A DNA stretch of 64,000 nt from assembly GCF_001509795.1 (NCBI RefSeq), contig NZ_LLZN01000024.1:1-64000 (forward strand), in the 5' to 3' direction. Each line of letters opens with the position of its first letter. Position 1 is the first letter of the stretch. A program made the position numbers and the translations under genes. Below are positions 39,889 through 49,714 of this stretch, in pieces. The notes beneath the pieces are model-generated. The model had not been told where the DNA came from, did not search any database, and saw nothing but the letters and a program-made list of their open reading frames with translations. Origin of the DNA: Streptomyces sp. NRRL WC-3605 (GTDB taxonomy: Bacteria; Actinomycetota; Actinomycetes; Streptomycetales; Streptomycetaceae).

Positions 39889-41820
39889 TCAGCGGATCGT
39901 GATGGTGATCGTCGACCCCTTCGGTGCCTTGTCGCCGCCCTTCACGGACTGCTTCTTGACCGTGTCGCCGAACAGGCCGAGCAGCCCGCGGTCCTCGTCG
40001 ACCTCGAAGCCGGCGGCCTCCAGCCGGTCCTTGGCGTCGTCGACGCTCTCGCCGACCACGTCCGGAACCTCGATCATCTCCGGGCCCTTGGAGAGGGTCA
40101 GCGTGACGGTGTCGCCCTCGGCCGCCTGCGAACCCTCACCCGGCGACTGCCGGGCGACCTGGCCCGCGTCGAACTCGGAGTTGACCCGGGCGGGGGCGAT
40201 CTTCACCTTCAGGCCGGCCTCCTGCAGCTCGGCCCGCGCGTCCTCCACGCTCTCCCCGGTGACGTCCGGGATGTCGACCGGGCTGCCCTTGCTGACCGTG
40301 AGCGCGACCGCGGAGCCCGAGCGGACCGTGGAGCCGTCGCCGGGGGAGGAGGAGATCACGGAGCCGCGTGCCACCGCGTCGTCGAACTCGCGCGTCACCA
40401 TGCCCGGCTCCAGGCCGCGGTCCTTCAGCGCGGCCCGCGCCTCGGCGAGCGGCCGGTCCCGCAGGTCCGGCACCTTCACGGTCTTGGGGCCGAGGGAGAC
40501 GACCAGGTCCACGGCGTCGTTCTGCCGGATACGGGCGCCCGGCTTCGGGTCCGTGCCGACGACGGTCCCGCGGTCGAAGGTGTCGCTGTACGCGCGCCGC
40601 ACCCGGCCGACGTCGAGCCCGTCCTGCTCCAGACGGTCCCGGGCCTGCGCCTCGGTCTTCGACAGCAGAGGCGGGACCTCGGTGAACTGACCGGAGTTGA
40701 TGTACCAGATGCCGGCGCCGAGCCCCAGGGCCAGCAGCACCGCGGCCACCACGACCAGCGGGCCGCGCGGCCGGCGCGGGCCCCGCGCGCGGGGCGGCCC
40801 GGACGGCGGGGGCGGCGGCATCTCCAGGCGGGTGGTGCGGTGCGCGGGCTCGTCCCCGTCGACGGGCAGCGGCCGGGGCACGGCCAGCCCGCGCGGAATC
40901 ACGCTCGTGCGGTCGTCGGCGTTGTCGTGCCCGTCGGACAGCGCCTGCGGGGGCATCGCGTCCAGCTGCTCGTCGGTGAGCGCCGTACGCGACACACGGG
41001 CCTGCGCGAGCAGGGCCACGGCGTCGTACGGACGGACCTCCGGGGTGCGGGCGGTGGCGGAGGCGACCAGCTCGTCGAGCTCGTAGGCCAGGCCCGGCAC
41101 CGCCGCGGAGGGCGGCGGCACGTCGTCGTGCAGGTGCTTGTAGAGCACCACGGCGGGGGAGTCCCCGTCGTGCGGCTTCTGACCGGTCAGCATCTCGTAC
41201 AGGACGACACCGCAGGCGTACACGTCGACACGGGCGTCGGCGGCGCCCGGCTGCTCTATCTGCTCGGGCGCGAGATACGAGACGGTGCCGAGGACGGCCC
41301 CGGTGGTGCTGGTCACGGTGTCCACCGAGCGCACCAGGCCGAAGTCGGCGACCTTGACCCGGCCGTCGTCCCCTATCAGGACGTTCTCCGGCTTCATGTC
41401 CCGGTGCACGAACCCCGCGCGGTGGGCGGCGCCGAGCGCGGCGAGCACCGGCTCCAGGATGTCGAGCGCGGCCCTGGGCTGGAGCGCCCCGCGCTCGCGC
41501 AGGACGTCCCGCAGGGTGCAGCCGGCGATGTACTCCATCGCGAGATAGACGTACGACCCGTCGGTGCCCTGGTCGAAGACCTGCACCACGTTCGGATGGG
41601 CCAGCCGGGCGACGGACTTCGCCTCCCGGATGAACCGCTCGACGAACGCCCCGTCCGCCGCCAGCGCGGGATGCATCACCTTGAGCGCGAGCACGCGGTC
41701 GAGGCGGGTGTCCAGGGCCCGGTAGACCGTGGCCATCCCGCCGACCGCGATGCGCGCGTCCACGCGATACCGGCCGTCGAGCACCTGCCCGACCAGAGGG
41801 TCCTGAAGGGTCGTATCCAC
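39889..41820 (-). CDS. pkaF: PASTA-domain Ser/Thr protein kinase (PkaF-like)
   Basis: A 643-residue membrane kinase of the PknB class. The cytosolic kinase domain (about 18-275) has GGMATVYRA, catalytic Lys in LALKVMH, HRDMKPENV, DFG and APE motifs. A linker and a single membrane helix (VVVAAVLLALGLGAGIWYI) lead to four PASTA repeats starting EVPPLL, KVPDLR, DIPDVT and EVPDVV. These would bind peptidoglycan or muropeptides. TACACT lies seven bases before the GTG at 41820, so this start on a leaderless mRNA is preferred over 41850. The HTH gene at 47238 encodes a homologue of the kinase substrate Rv2175c. Confidence 0.93.
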   Translation of the reverse strand: MDTTLQDPLVGQVLDGRYRVDARIAVGGMATVYRALDTRLDRVLALKVMHPALAADGAFVERFIREAKSVARLAHPNVVQVFDQGTDGSYVYLAMEYIAGCTLRDVLRERGALQPRAALDILEPVLAALGAAHRAGFVHRDMKPENVLIGDDGRVKVADFGLVRSVDTVTSTTGAVLGTVSYLAPEQIEQPGAADARVDVYACGVVLYEMLTGQKPHDGDSPAVVLYKHLHDDVPPPSAAVPGLAYELDELVASATARTPEVRPYDAVALLAQARVSRTALTDEQLDAMPPQALSDGHDNADDRTSVIPRGLAVPRPLPVDGDEPAHRTTRLEMPPPPPSGPPRARGPRRPRGPLVVVAAVLLALGLGAGIWYINSGQFTEVPPLLSKTEAQARDRLEQDGLDVGRVRRAYSDTFDRGTVVGTDPKPGARIRQNDAVDLVVSLGPKTVKVPDLRDRPLAEARAALKDRGLEPGMVTREFDDAVARGSVISSSPGDGSTVRSGSAVALTVSKGSPVDIPDVTGESVEDARAELQEAGLKVKIAPARVNSEFDAGQVARQSPGEGSQAAEGDTVTLTLSKGPEMIEVPDVVGESVDDAKDRLEAAGFEVDEDRGLLGLFGDTVKKQSVKGGDKAPKGSTITITIR

Positions 41821-41928
41821 GCAGGTGAGTGTACGAGCCGACACCGACACCCCGTCCGGTCCGGCCGGGATCGGGGCGGGACTGCGACCGTCCTGTGACG
41901 GACGACTCAGCCTCCGGGCACCTTGATC

Positions 41929-41938
41929 GAACGTACGT

Positions 41939-41940
<2 letters not shown>
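41929..41940. repeat. 12-bp perfect palindrome
   Basis: GAACGTACGTTC overlaps the thiG stop and lies about 110 bases upstream of the pkaF start. It may be an operator or part of an RNA hairpin. Confidence 0.4.
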
Positions 41941-42736
<796 letters not shown>

Positions 42737-42937
42737 TCAGCCTCCTTGCACGGCGGTCAGGACCTCGACGCGGTCGCCCTCGCGCAGCGGCGTCGACGGC
42801 CACTGCGCGCGCGGGACGACGGTCTCGTTGAGGGCGGCGGCCACCCCGGAGGGGGCCGCCGTGAGCAGCCGGACGGCGGCGTCGAGCGCCGTACCGGGGG
42901 CGACACGCCGCCGCTCCCCGTTGAGCGAGATGTTCAT
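42737..42937 (-). CDS. thiS: Thiamine sulfur carrier protein ThiS
   Basis: A 66-residue ubiquitin-like protein ending in the diglycine VQGG, which ThiF adenylates and converts to a thiocarboxylate. Its ATG overlaps the thiO stop (42934-42937). The start MNISLNGERRRV and the beta-grasp pattern are typical. Confidence 0.95.
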   Translation of the reverse strand: MNISLNGERRRVAPGTALDAAVRLLTAAPSGVAAALNETVVPRAQWPSTPLREGDRVEVLTAVQGG

Positions 42938-44094
42938 GCCGGCTGCTCCTGGGGGACGGCGGCGAACCGCAGCGGTGTGAAGTCACGGGCGACGTCCGGC
43001 AGTTCACCGGTGGTCAGGACGTGCGCCAGGGCGTCCCCGGTGACCGGCGCGAGCAGCACGCCGTTGCGGTGGTGCCCGGTGGCCAGCAGCAGCCCGTCCA
43101 GGGCGGTCGGGCCGAGCAGCGGCGCGTTGTCCGGGGAGGCCGGGCGCAGGCCAGCCCGGGTCTCGGTCAGCGGCAGCTCGGTGATGCCGGGCACCAGCTC
43201 GTGGGCGTCGCGCAGCAGCTCGTACACGCCGCCCGCGGTCACCGTGGTGTCCCAGCCCTGCTCCTCGCTCGTCGCCCCGACGACCAGCTCCCCGCTCTCG
43301 CGCGGCACCAGGTACACCTGGCTGCCCCGCACCATCGCGCGCACCGTCCGGCTCAGGAACGGCGCGAGGCCCCGCGGCACGGTCAGCCGCAGCACCTGCC
43401 CCTTCACGGGCCGCACGGGCGGTCGCACGTCGTCCGGGACGCCCGCGAGCCGGCCGCTCAGACTGCCCGCCGCGAGGACCACCCGGTCCGCCCGCAGCGC
43501 GGTGCCGTCCGTGGTGGTGACCCCCGTCGCCCGGTCCGCCGTCACGTCCAGGCGCTCCGCCCAGGCCCGGTGGAAGGTCACACCGGCGCGCTCGCACGCC
43601 TGCAGCAGCGCCCCGGTGAGTTGCCGGGGGTCGATCTGGTGGTCGCCGTCCACCCGCAGGCCGCCGCGCACCCCGGGCGCGAGCATCGGCTCCAGGCGCC
43701 GGCACTCCCGGCCGGTCAGCCACTCCGAGTCCAGCCCGGAACGCGTCTGCAGGGCGTGCAGCTCCCGCAGGTGCGCGCGGTCGTCCGCGTCCAGCGCGAC
43801 GGCGAGCGTGCCGCACCGGCGGTAGCCGAGGGCGTGCCCGGTGAGGTCGGCGAGCTCGGCCGCGAAGTCCGGGTAGCGGCGGGCCGAGTCGAGGGTGAGA
43901 CCCAGCAGGGTCTGTTCCCCGTAGTGGAGTTCGGTGACGGCGGCCAGCATCCCGGCCGCCACCTGGGCGGCCCCGCCGCCCGGCTCCGGGTCCACCACGG
44001 CCGTGGCGAACCCGCGTTGCGCGGCCCGCCACGCCGTGACCAGGCCGATGATCCCGCCCCCGACGACGAGGACGTCTGCAGTACGTGAGGACAT
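42934..44094 (-). CDS. thiO: Glycine oxidase ThiO
   Basis: A 386-residue FAD enzyme that oxidises glycine to dehydroglycine (iminoacetate) for thiazole formation. It has the Rossmann loop VLVVGGGIIGLVTAWRAA, VVDPEPGGGAAQVAAGMLAAVTE and the C-terminal RAGLRPASPDNAPLLGPT and HHRNGVLLAP. It leads the operon thiO-thiS-thiG, 12 or more bases after a TPP riboswitch. Confidence 0.94.
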   Translation of the reverse strand: MSSRTADVLVVGGGIIGLVTAWRAAQRGFATAVVDPEPGGGAAQVAAGMLAAVTELHYGEQTLLGLTLDSARRYPDFAAELADLTGHALGYRRCGTLAVALDADDRAHLRELHALQTRSGLDSEWLTGRECRRLEPMLAPGVRGGLRVDGDHQIDPRQLTGALLQACERAGVTFHRAWAERLDVTADRATGVTTTDGTALRADRVVLAAGSLSGRLAGVPDDVRPPVRPVKGQVLRLTVPRGLAPFLSRTVRAMVRGSQVYLVPRESGELVVGATSEEQGWDTTVTAGGVYELLRDAHELVPGITELPLTETRAGLRPASPDNAPLLGPTALDGLLLATGHHRNGVLLAPVTGDALAHVLTTGELPDVARDFTPLRFAAVPQEQPA

Positions 44095-44105
44095 GGGCGT
44101 CCAGC

Positions 44106-44197
44106 CCCTCCCTTCGCCGGCATGACCCGGATCAGGTTCGTACGGTCGGAGGCCGCCAGCCTCCCTCTCAGCCCGGTGCGTCCGGGCTCCCGCGAGT
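44106..44197 (-). promoter_or_regulatory. TPP riboswitch (THI element)
   Basis: The minus strand shows the TPP aptamer core: CGGGAGCCCGG...CCGGGCTGAGAGGG, a variable stem (GAGGCTGGCGGCCTC), then CGAACCTGATCCGGGTCATGCCGGCGAAGGGAG. It ends 12 bases before thiO. TPP binding should block translation of thiO, because the 3' strand of the aptamer lies beside the start. Confidence 0.95.
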
Positions 44198-44255
44198 GCT
44201 CTACGGTGGCCACCCTAGCCCGCAGCCCCGGACATCGGTAAGGGAGCCTCCCCGC

Positions 44256-44600
44256 ATGGCCCGCTCGCTCGACGGTCTCGTCCTCGCCCCCGTCGCCGAC
44301 CAGGCGCCGGGACAGGTGGGGACGCGCACCCGGTTCACGTACCACGAGGAGGACGGCGTGGTCTGGGCCCAGTACGCGGGCGGCGACGTCGTGCGCGGGC
44401 ACCTCGTCGGCACCCGCGACGGCGACCGGCTGGACTTCCGCTACGTGCAGCTCAAGCGGGACGGCACGACCTCCTCGGGCCACTGCGTGTCCACGGTGGG
44501 CGAACTCCCCGACGGGCGCGTGCGCCTGACGGAGACCTGGGAGTGGGAGTCGCAGGCGGGCAGCGGCACCAGCGTGGTCGAGCAGGTCCCCGCGCCCTGA
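44256..44600 (+). CDS. Small conserved beta-protein (often labelled N-acetylglutamate synthase)
   Basis: A 114-residue protein matching a widespread family with the pattern TRFTYHEEDGVVWAQYAGGDVVRGHLVG, DGTTSSGHC and ETWEWES. Databases often call the family N-acetylglutamate synthase without support: it has no GNAT fold or acetyl-CoA motif and looks like a small beta-barrel. AGGGAG lies nine bases before the ATG at 44256, so earlier in-frame starts are rejected. It is divergent from the thiamine operon. Function is unknown. Confidence 0.8.
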   Translation: MARSLDGLVLAPVADQAPGQVGTRTRFTYHEEDGVVWAQYAGGDVVRGHLVGTRDGDRLDFRYVQLKRDGTTSSGHCVSTVGELPDGRVRLTETWEWESQAGSGTSVVEQVPAP

Positions 44601-44725
44601 CCGGCGGTACGGCGGAGAAGGCGCCGGACGTACAACCGTCGGAGATCGGCGAGGGTCTAGTGAGAGAAGGGCCGTTCCCCCGGAAGGTGCCGTCCGTCTC
44701 CCGCGTCCCAGCAGAGGATGTCTTC

Positions 44726-45919
44726 ATGCCGATACCCCCGCACAACCGCCGCGCCTCCGGAGCCGTCGTCGCCGCCCTCGGCGCCGCCGGACTGATCGTG
44801 CTGTCCGTTGCTCCCGCCGCCCTCGGCGACGAAGCCGTACCCGACCTGGTCCTCGGAGGCGTCGAGCCGGTCCACGGGCTGCGACCGGGGAGCACGTTCG
44901 ACGTGCCGGCCACCGTGACGAACAAGGGCACCGTGACCGCCGGGAAGGCGTGGGTCTCCTACTCCGTCACCCGGGGGCTCGACCTCGTGGACGTCCCCTC
45001 CAACTGCCGTGTGCAGCACGTCAGGTCCTACGACGAGATGCCCGAGTACTGGACCGCGACGTGCGCGTACGACCAGCCGGTGGAGCCGGGCGCCGTCCTC
45101 ACGCCCGAGAAGCCTCTCCGGGTGAAGGCACTCGACCGCGCGTACAACGACAGGCTGCGGCTGCGCGTCGGGTACGGGGACGCTCCGTCGGACGACGAGA
45201 ACGGAGAGCCGTCGGTGCCGGGGACCGCACCGGCCGTGAAGCTGGTCGAGGGACCGGCCGGGGGCGCGGGCTCCGCGGCGTACGTCTACGTGCCGGTCAC
45301 CACCGTCAACACGGCCGACTACCAGGTGACGGGTGCCGCGTTGAGCGGGCGGGTCGGTGACACGGTGACGATGAAGGTGGGGTTCGCCAACGCCGGGCCC
45401 GCCTGGCTCCTGGAGGAGGGCGGGGTGCCGGGCGTCCACGTCCTGATCAAGCTTCCCGCCGGAACCTCGGTCGTCAAGCGCGACTACTACTGCCACGACA
45501 AGGGCGGGACGTACAACTGCCCCGCGCACCTCGGGATGAACATGCGCGAGGACGCCCGGATGGAGTACACCTTCAAGCTGAGGATCGACAAGCGGATCGC
45601 GGGCGCCAAGGGCTCGATCGCGCTGAGCCCCGAGAACCGGTCGTTCGACCCCGACAAGGCCAACGACAAGGCGGACATCACGCTGGACGTGACGGGCGGC
45701 GGGTCGGCCGGTTCGACGGGCGGGTCGTCCGGCGGTTCCACTGGTGGCTCGGCCGGCGGGTCGTCGTCGACCGGTGGGGCCGGAGCGACGAACGGCGGCG
45801 AGCTGGCGGACACCGGCTCCTCGACATTGCCGACCACGGGCGTGGCCGCCGCGGCGGTGGCCGCGGGCGCGGGCGTGCTCCTCGTCGCGCGACGCGGCCG
45901 GGGCCGGAACCCGAGCTGA
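44726..45919 (+). CDS. Secreted cell-wall-anchored protein with tandem LAxTG and LPxTG motifs
   Basis: A 397-residue exported protein. A signal peptide spans about 1-35 (cleavage near ALG-DEA). Two Ig/DUF11-like beta domains follow, with TVTNKGTVTAGKAWVSY and LSGRVGDTVTMKVGFANAGPAW. Cysteine pairs (NCRVQH...TCAYD; YYCHD...NCPAH) probably form disulfides. A Gly/Ser/Thr linker leads to LADTG (360-364) and LPTTG (368-372), then a hydrophobic helix and a basic tail RRGRGR. Class E sortases of Streptomyces use LAxTG, so either motif could be cut. AGAGGA precedes the ATG. Confidence 0.88.
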   Translation: MPIPPHNRRASGAVVAALGAAGLIVLSVAPAALGDEAVPDLVLGGVEPVHGLRPGSTFDVPATVTNKGTVTAGKAWVSYSVTRGLDLVDVPSNCRVQHVRSYDEMPEYWTATCAYDQPVEPGAVLTPEKPLRVKALDRAYNDRLRLRVGYGDAPSDDENGEPSVPGTAPAVKLVEGPAGGAGSAAYVYVPVTTVNTADYQVTGAALSGRVGDTVTMKVGFANAGPAWLLEEGGVPGVHVLIKLPAGTSVVKRDYYCHDKGGTYNCPAHLGMNMREDARMEYTFKLRIDKRIAGAKGSIALSPENRSFDPDKANDKADITLDVTGGGSAGSTGGSSGGSTGGSAGGSSSTGGAGATNGGELADTGSSTLPTTGVAAAAVAAGAGVLLVARRGRGRNPS

Positions 45920-45942
45920 CGACGAGTGTCTATGGTGATCGG

Positions 45943-47160
45943 GTGAGCGAGCCAACCACCCAGTCGCAGCGGTCCGTGGTCGTCGCCGGGGCCGGCATGG
46001 CCGGTGTGCAGACAGCGGTCGCCCTGCGGGAGAAGGGCTTCACCGGGGCGATCACCCTGATCGGCGCCGAGCCCCACCAGCCGTACGACCGCCCGCCCCT
46101 GTCCAAGGCCGTGCTGCTCGGCACCGCCGAGGGCTCCGCCTTCGACGTCGACTTCGAGACGCTCGGCGTCGAACTGCGCCTGGGCTGCGAGGTGCTGGGC
46201 GTCCGCACCCCCGACCGCGTCCTGGACACCGAGACCGGGCCCGTCCCGTACGACGTGCTGGTCCTCGCCACCGGCGCCGAACCCTTGCGGCTGCCCGGTA
46301 CCGAGGGCGTCCCCGGCGTGCACCTGCTGCGCACCCTGGACGACGCCGAGCGGCTGCGCCCGGTGCTCGCCCGCCGGCACGACATCGTGGTCGTCGGCGC
46401 GGGCTGGATCGGCGCCGAGTTCACCACCGCCGCCCGGGAGGCGGGCTGCGCGGTGACCGTCGTGGAGGTCGCCGAGCGGCCGCTCGCGGGCGCCCTGCCC
46501 GCCGAGGTCGCCGCGCCGATGGCCGCCTGGTACGCGGACAGCGGGGCCGTGCTGCGCACCGGCACGCGCGTGGAGCGCGTCGAGCCGGGAGCCGTCGTCC
46601 TGGACGACGGCACGCGCGTGCCGGCCGGCGCCGTCGTCGTCGGCATCGGGGCCCGGCCCGCCACCTCCTGGCTCACCGGCTCGGACATCGCGCTCGGCGC
46701 GCACGGCGAGGTGCTGGCCGACGACCGGCTGCGCACCTCGGCGCCGGACGTGTACGCGGTCGGCGACTGCGCCTCCTTCCCCTCCGGGCGCTACGGCGAG
46801 CGGCTGCTCGTCCACCACTGGGACAACGCCCTCCAGGGGCCCCGCACGGTCGCCGCCGACATCCTCGGCGAGACCACCGCGCGCTACGACCCCGTGCCCT
46901 ACTTCTGGTCCGAGCAGTTCGGCCGGTTCGTGCAGTACGCGGGACACCATCCGGGCGCCGACACGCTGCTGTGGCGCGGCGACCCGGCGGGCCCCGCCTG
47001 GTCGGTGTGCTGGCTGCGCGAAGGACGGCTGGCCGCCCTGCTGGCGGTGGGCCGGCCCCGGGACCTCGCCCAGGGGCGGCGGCTGATCGAGGCGGGCACG
47101 CCGCTGGACGCCTCGCTGCTGGCGGACCCCGCGCGGCCCCTGAAGGCGGCGACGGCGTGA
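45943..47160 (+). CDS. FAD/NAD(P)-dependent ferredoxin reductase
   Basis: A 405-residue flavoprotein of the BenD/rubredoxin reductase group. It has FAD loop VVVAGAGMAGVQTAVALR, NAD loop IVVVGAGWIGAEFTTAA and VYAVGDCASFP near the flavin. It passes electrons from NAD(P)H to a ferredoxin or rubredoxin that serves a P450 or oxygenase. No such partner is next to it. The start is GTG at 45943; TATGGT (45931-45936) lies six bases before it and no ribosome-binding site is seen, so it is leaderless. It lies 23 bases after the wall-protein gene, so that gap must hold the whole proximal promoter. Confidence 0.9.
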   Translation: MSEPTTQSQRSVVVAGAGMAGVQTAVALREKGFTGAITLIGAEPHQPYDRPPLSKAVLLGTAEGSAFDVDFETLGVELRLGCEVLGVRTPDRVLDTETGPVPYDVLVLATGAEPLRLPGTEGVPGVHLLRTLDDAERLRPVLARRHDIVVVGAGWIGAEFTTAAREAGCAVTVVEVAERPLAGALPAEVAAPMAAWYADSGAVLRTGTRVERVEPGAVVLDDGTRVPAGAVVVGIGARPATSWLTGSDIALGAHGEVLADDRLRTSAPDVYAVGDCASFPSGRYGERLLVHHWDNALQGPRTVAADILGETTARYDPVPYFWSEQFGRFVQYAGHHPGADTLLWRGDPAGPAWSVCWLREGRLAALLAVGRPRDLAQGRRLIEAGTPLDASLLADPARPLKAATA

Positions 47161-47237
47161 GCCTGCCGGACGGCGGCGGCGCCCGGCCGGACCGGCCTGA
47201 CTTCCGACTGTCGGTGCCAGATGGCAGGCTTGTTCCC

Positions 47238-47603
47238 GTGACCGAGATTGACGCAAAGATCGATGCTCTCGTCCCCGCCTGGCTCACCCTTCCCGACATC
47301 GCCGAGATGCTCGGCGTCGAGGTGACCCGTGTCCGGCAGCTGGTCAAGGAGGGCCAGCTCATCGCCGTACGCCGGGGTGAGAACCGCGCGCTGCACGTCC
47401 CCGCCGCCTTCATCGACGGGGACAAGGTCGTCAAGGGCCTGTCCGGGACCTTGACGCTCCTGCGGGACGACGGCTTCACGGACGAAGAGATGCTGGAGTG
47501 GCTCTTCACTCCCGACCCCTCCCTGCCCGGCACGCCCGCGCAGGCCCTCAGCGAGAACCGCGGCACGGAGGTGAAGCGCCGCGCCCAGGCGCTCGCCGTC
47601 TGA
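47238..47603 (+). CDS. HTH protein of the Rv2175c family
   Basis: A 121-residue DNA-binding protein. The helix-turn-helix lies in TLPDIAEMLGVEVTRVRQLVKEGQL, followed by the conserved C-terminal region (FTDEEMLEWLF, NRGTEVKRRAQALAV) that in the mycobacterial protein contacts its kinase. In M. tuberculosis, Rv2175c is phosphorylated by the PASTA kinase PknL, encoded beside it. Here the PkaF-type kinase gene lies about 5.4 kb away, separated by the thiamine operon and four other genes. The N-terminal VTEIDAKID holds a Thr comparable to the PknL target site. The GTG at 47238 fits the family length. Confidence 0.9.
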   Translation: MTEIDAKIDALVPAWLTLPDIAEMLGVEVTRVRQLVKEGQLIAVRRGENRALHVPAAFIDGDKVVKGLSGTLTLLRDDGFTDEEMLEWLFTPDPSLPGTPAQALSENRGTEVKRRAQALAV

Positions 47604-47624
47604 CCGACCCGCACCCGGCCCTGC

Positions 47625-47667
47625 GGCCGGTCCCGGGCCGCGGCAGACACGCGGCCCGGGACCGGCC
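47625..47667 (+). terminator. Very strong hairpin after the Rv2175c-like gene
   Basis: An 18-bp perfect stem (47625-47642 with 47650-47667, loop GCAGACA) lies 21 bases after the stop. Confidence 0.9.
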
Positions 47668-47851
47668 GGTGGGTGCATCCGGGGCGCGGCCTTCGCATCG
47701 CGCGCTCCGTGGTGCACCCGTGCCCTAGGGGGGTGTCTTGCCGATCAGGCCGGGCTCCCCCTGGATCGGACCTCGGCGAGGGCTCCCAGGTACCGTGCCA
47801 GCGTCCGGCACCCGTCCGGAACCCGGCACCACCGACCCCAGGGGGCTCCGC

Positions 47852-48499
47852 ATGTCCGACACCGCCCGCACGCGACTCGCCGACGCGCGGCTGTACCTGT
47901 GCACCGACGCCCGCAGGCGCCAGGGCGATCTCGCGGAGTTCCTGGACGCCGTGCTCGCCGGTGGCGTCGACATCGTGCAGCTGCGCGACAAGGGCATGGA
48001 GGCCGCCGAGGAGCTGGAGCACCTGCGCGTCCTCGCCGAGGCGTGCGCCCGGCACGGCAAGCTCATCGCGGTCAACGACCGCGCCGACGTGGCCCATGCG
48101 GCCGGCTCCGACGTGCTGCACCTCGGACAGGGCGACCTGCCCGTCCCGGCCGCCCGGGCGATCCTCGGCCCCGGCGTCCTGATCGGCCGCTCCACGCACA
48201 CCGAGGCGGAGGCCACCGCGGCGGCCGTCGAGGAGGGCGTCGACTACTTCTGCACCGGCCCCTGCTGGTCCACCCCGACCAAGCCCGGCCGGCCCGCGCC
48301 CGGTCTCGGCCTGGTCCGCCACACCGCCGCCCTCGGCACCGAGCGCCCCTGGTTCGCCATCGGCGGCATCGACCTCGGCAATCTCGACCAGGTGCTGGAG
48401 GCCGGAGCCCGCCGGGTGGTCGTCGTCCGGGCCCTCACGGAGGCGGACGACCCCGGCGCCGCCGCGGCCGAGTTCGCGAAGCGGCTGCGGCAGGACTGA
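47852..48499 (+). CDS. thiE: Thiamine phosphate synthase
   Basis: Joins HMP-pyrophosphate and thiazole phosphate to thiamine monophosphate. The 215-residue TIM-barrel enzyme shows [57 protein letters not shown] and [19 protein letters not shown] precedes the ATG at 47852 by six bases. It is far from the thiO-thiS-thiG operon and has no TPP riboswitch consensus in the 248 bases upstream, so its control differs. Confidence 0.95.
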   Translation: MSDTARTRLADARLYLCTDARRRQGDLAEFLDAVLAGGVDIVQLRDKGMEAAEELEHLRVLAEACARHGKLIAVNDRADVAHAAGSDVLHLGQGDLPVPAARAILGPGVLIGRSTHTEAEATAAAVEEGVDYFCTGPCWSTPTKPGRPAPGLGLVRHTAALGTERPWFAIGGIDLGNLDQVLEAGARRVVVVRALTEADDPGAAAAEFAKRLRQD

Positions 48500-48505
48500 A
48501 CCGGA

Positions 48506-48573
48506 CCGTCTCATCCGGCCGTGTCATCCGGCCGTCTCCTTCGGTCCGTTTCATCCGGCTGTCTCATTTTCGG
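48506..48573. repeat. 13-bp tandem repeats between thiE and metF
   Basis: CCGTCTCATCCGG (48506-48518), CCGTGTCATCCGG (48519-48531) and CCGTCTCCTTCGG (48532-48544) are directly joined. CCGTTTCATCCGG (48546-48558) and CTGTCTCATTTTCGG follow, the last degenerate. It lies in the 234-base thiE-metF gap, which otherwise holds only the metF promoter region. Confidence 0.8.
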
Positions 48574-48733
48574 CGAGGAGCCGTCTCGGATGGTGGGCGC
48601 CCAGGGATCTTGAGTGGTGTGCGAGGGCGGTCATCGGCCCCGATCTGTCCAAGGGGTGGACACGGGCCTGACAAATCGGGCAAATGTCCGGCGTCCGGTT
48701 GGGGGACCGGGTACCCCTGGTTAACCTGCGAGT

Positions 48734-49657
48734 ATGGCCCTCGGCACCGCATCCATCAGGTCGGACCACGCTCGTACCGTGCGCGAGATGCTCGCGACCG
48801 GCAAGACGACGTATTCCTTCGAGTTCTACGCCCCCAAGACCCCGAAGGGCGAGCGGAACCTGTGGAACGCGCTGCGCAGGGTCGAGGCCGTCCGGCCCGA
48901 CTTCGTCTCGGTGACGTACGGCGCCGGGGGCTCCACGCGCGCCGGCACCGTCAAAGCGACCGAGGCCATCGCCTCGGACACCACCCTCACGCCGATCGCC
49001 CACCTCACCGCCGTAGACCACTCGGTGGCCGACCTGCGGAACATCATCGGCCAGTACGCCGACGCCGGGATCCGCAACATGCTGGCCCTGCGCGGCGACC
49101 CGCCCGGCGACCCGCTGGGCGACTGGGTGGCGCACCCCCGCGGCCTCACCTACGCCGCCGAACTCGTCGAGCTGATCAAGGCGTCGGGGGACTTCTGCGT
49201 CGGCGTCGCCGCCTTCCCGGCGATGCACCCGCGCTCCGCCGACCGGGACACCGACGTCCGGCACTTCGTCGACAAGTGCCGGGCCGGAGCCGACTACGCG
49301 ATCACGCAGATGTTCTTCGATCCGGAGGACTACCTGCGCCTGCGCGACCGGGTCGCCGCCGCCGGCTGCGACACCCCGATCATCCCGGAGATCATGCCCA
49401 TCGCCGGCGTCCGGACGCTGGAACGCATCCCCTCGCTCACCAATGCGGCGTTCCCGGACGCCCTGAGAGAGCGGATCCTCACAGCGAAGGACGATCCCGC
49501 GGCGGTACGCTCCATCGGTATCGAGTTCGCCACCGAGTTCTGCGCACGGCTTCTGGCCGAGGGAGTGCCCGGACTGCACTTCATCACGCTCAACAACTCC
49601 ACGGCGACACTGGAAATCCACGAGAACCTGGGCCTGCACCACCCACCGCAGGCCTAG
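48734..49657 (+). CDS. metF: Methylenetetrahydrofolate reductase
   Basis: Reduces 5,10-methylene-THF to 5-methyl-THF for methionine synthesis. The 307-residue FAD TIM-barrel enzyme shows [38 protein letters not shown], and [19 protein letters not shown] (48722-48727) lies six bases before the ATG with no ribosome-binding site, so it is leaderless; TTGGGG about 17 bases before it could be a weak -35. It is not preceded by a SAM or cobalamin riboswitch, unlike the PLP gene at 8848. Confidence 0.95.
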   Translation: MALGTASIRSDHARTVREMLATGKTTYSFEFYAPKTPKGERNLWNALRRVEAVRPDFVSVTYGAGGSTRAGTVKATEAIASDTTLTPIAHLTAVDHSVADLRNIIGQYADAGIRNMLALRGDPPGDPLGDWVAHPRGLTYAAELVELIKASGDFCVGVAAFPAMHPRSADRDTDVRHFVDKCRAGADYAITQMFFDPEDYLRLRDRVAAAGCDTPIIPEIMPIAGVRTLERIPSLTNAAFPDALRERILTAKDDPAAVRSIGIEFATEFCARLLAEGVPGLHFITLNNSTATLEIHENLGLHHPPQA

Positions 49658-49714
49658 ACCGGTCGTCCTGATATACGTCACACTGCGTAGGCGGCCACTG
49701 GGAGAGGGGCGTAC

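Noticed and set aside
47604..47851. Second TPP riboswitch upstream of thiE
   Set aside because: No CTGAGA or ACCTGA core sequence; the region is filled by the strong terminator of the preceding gene.
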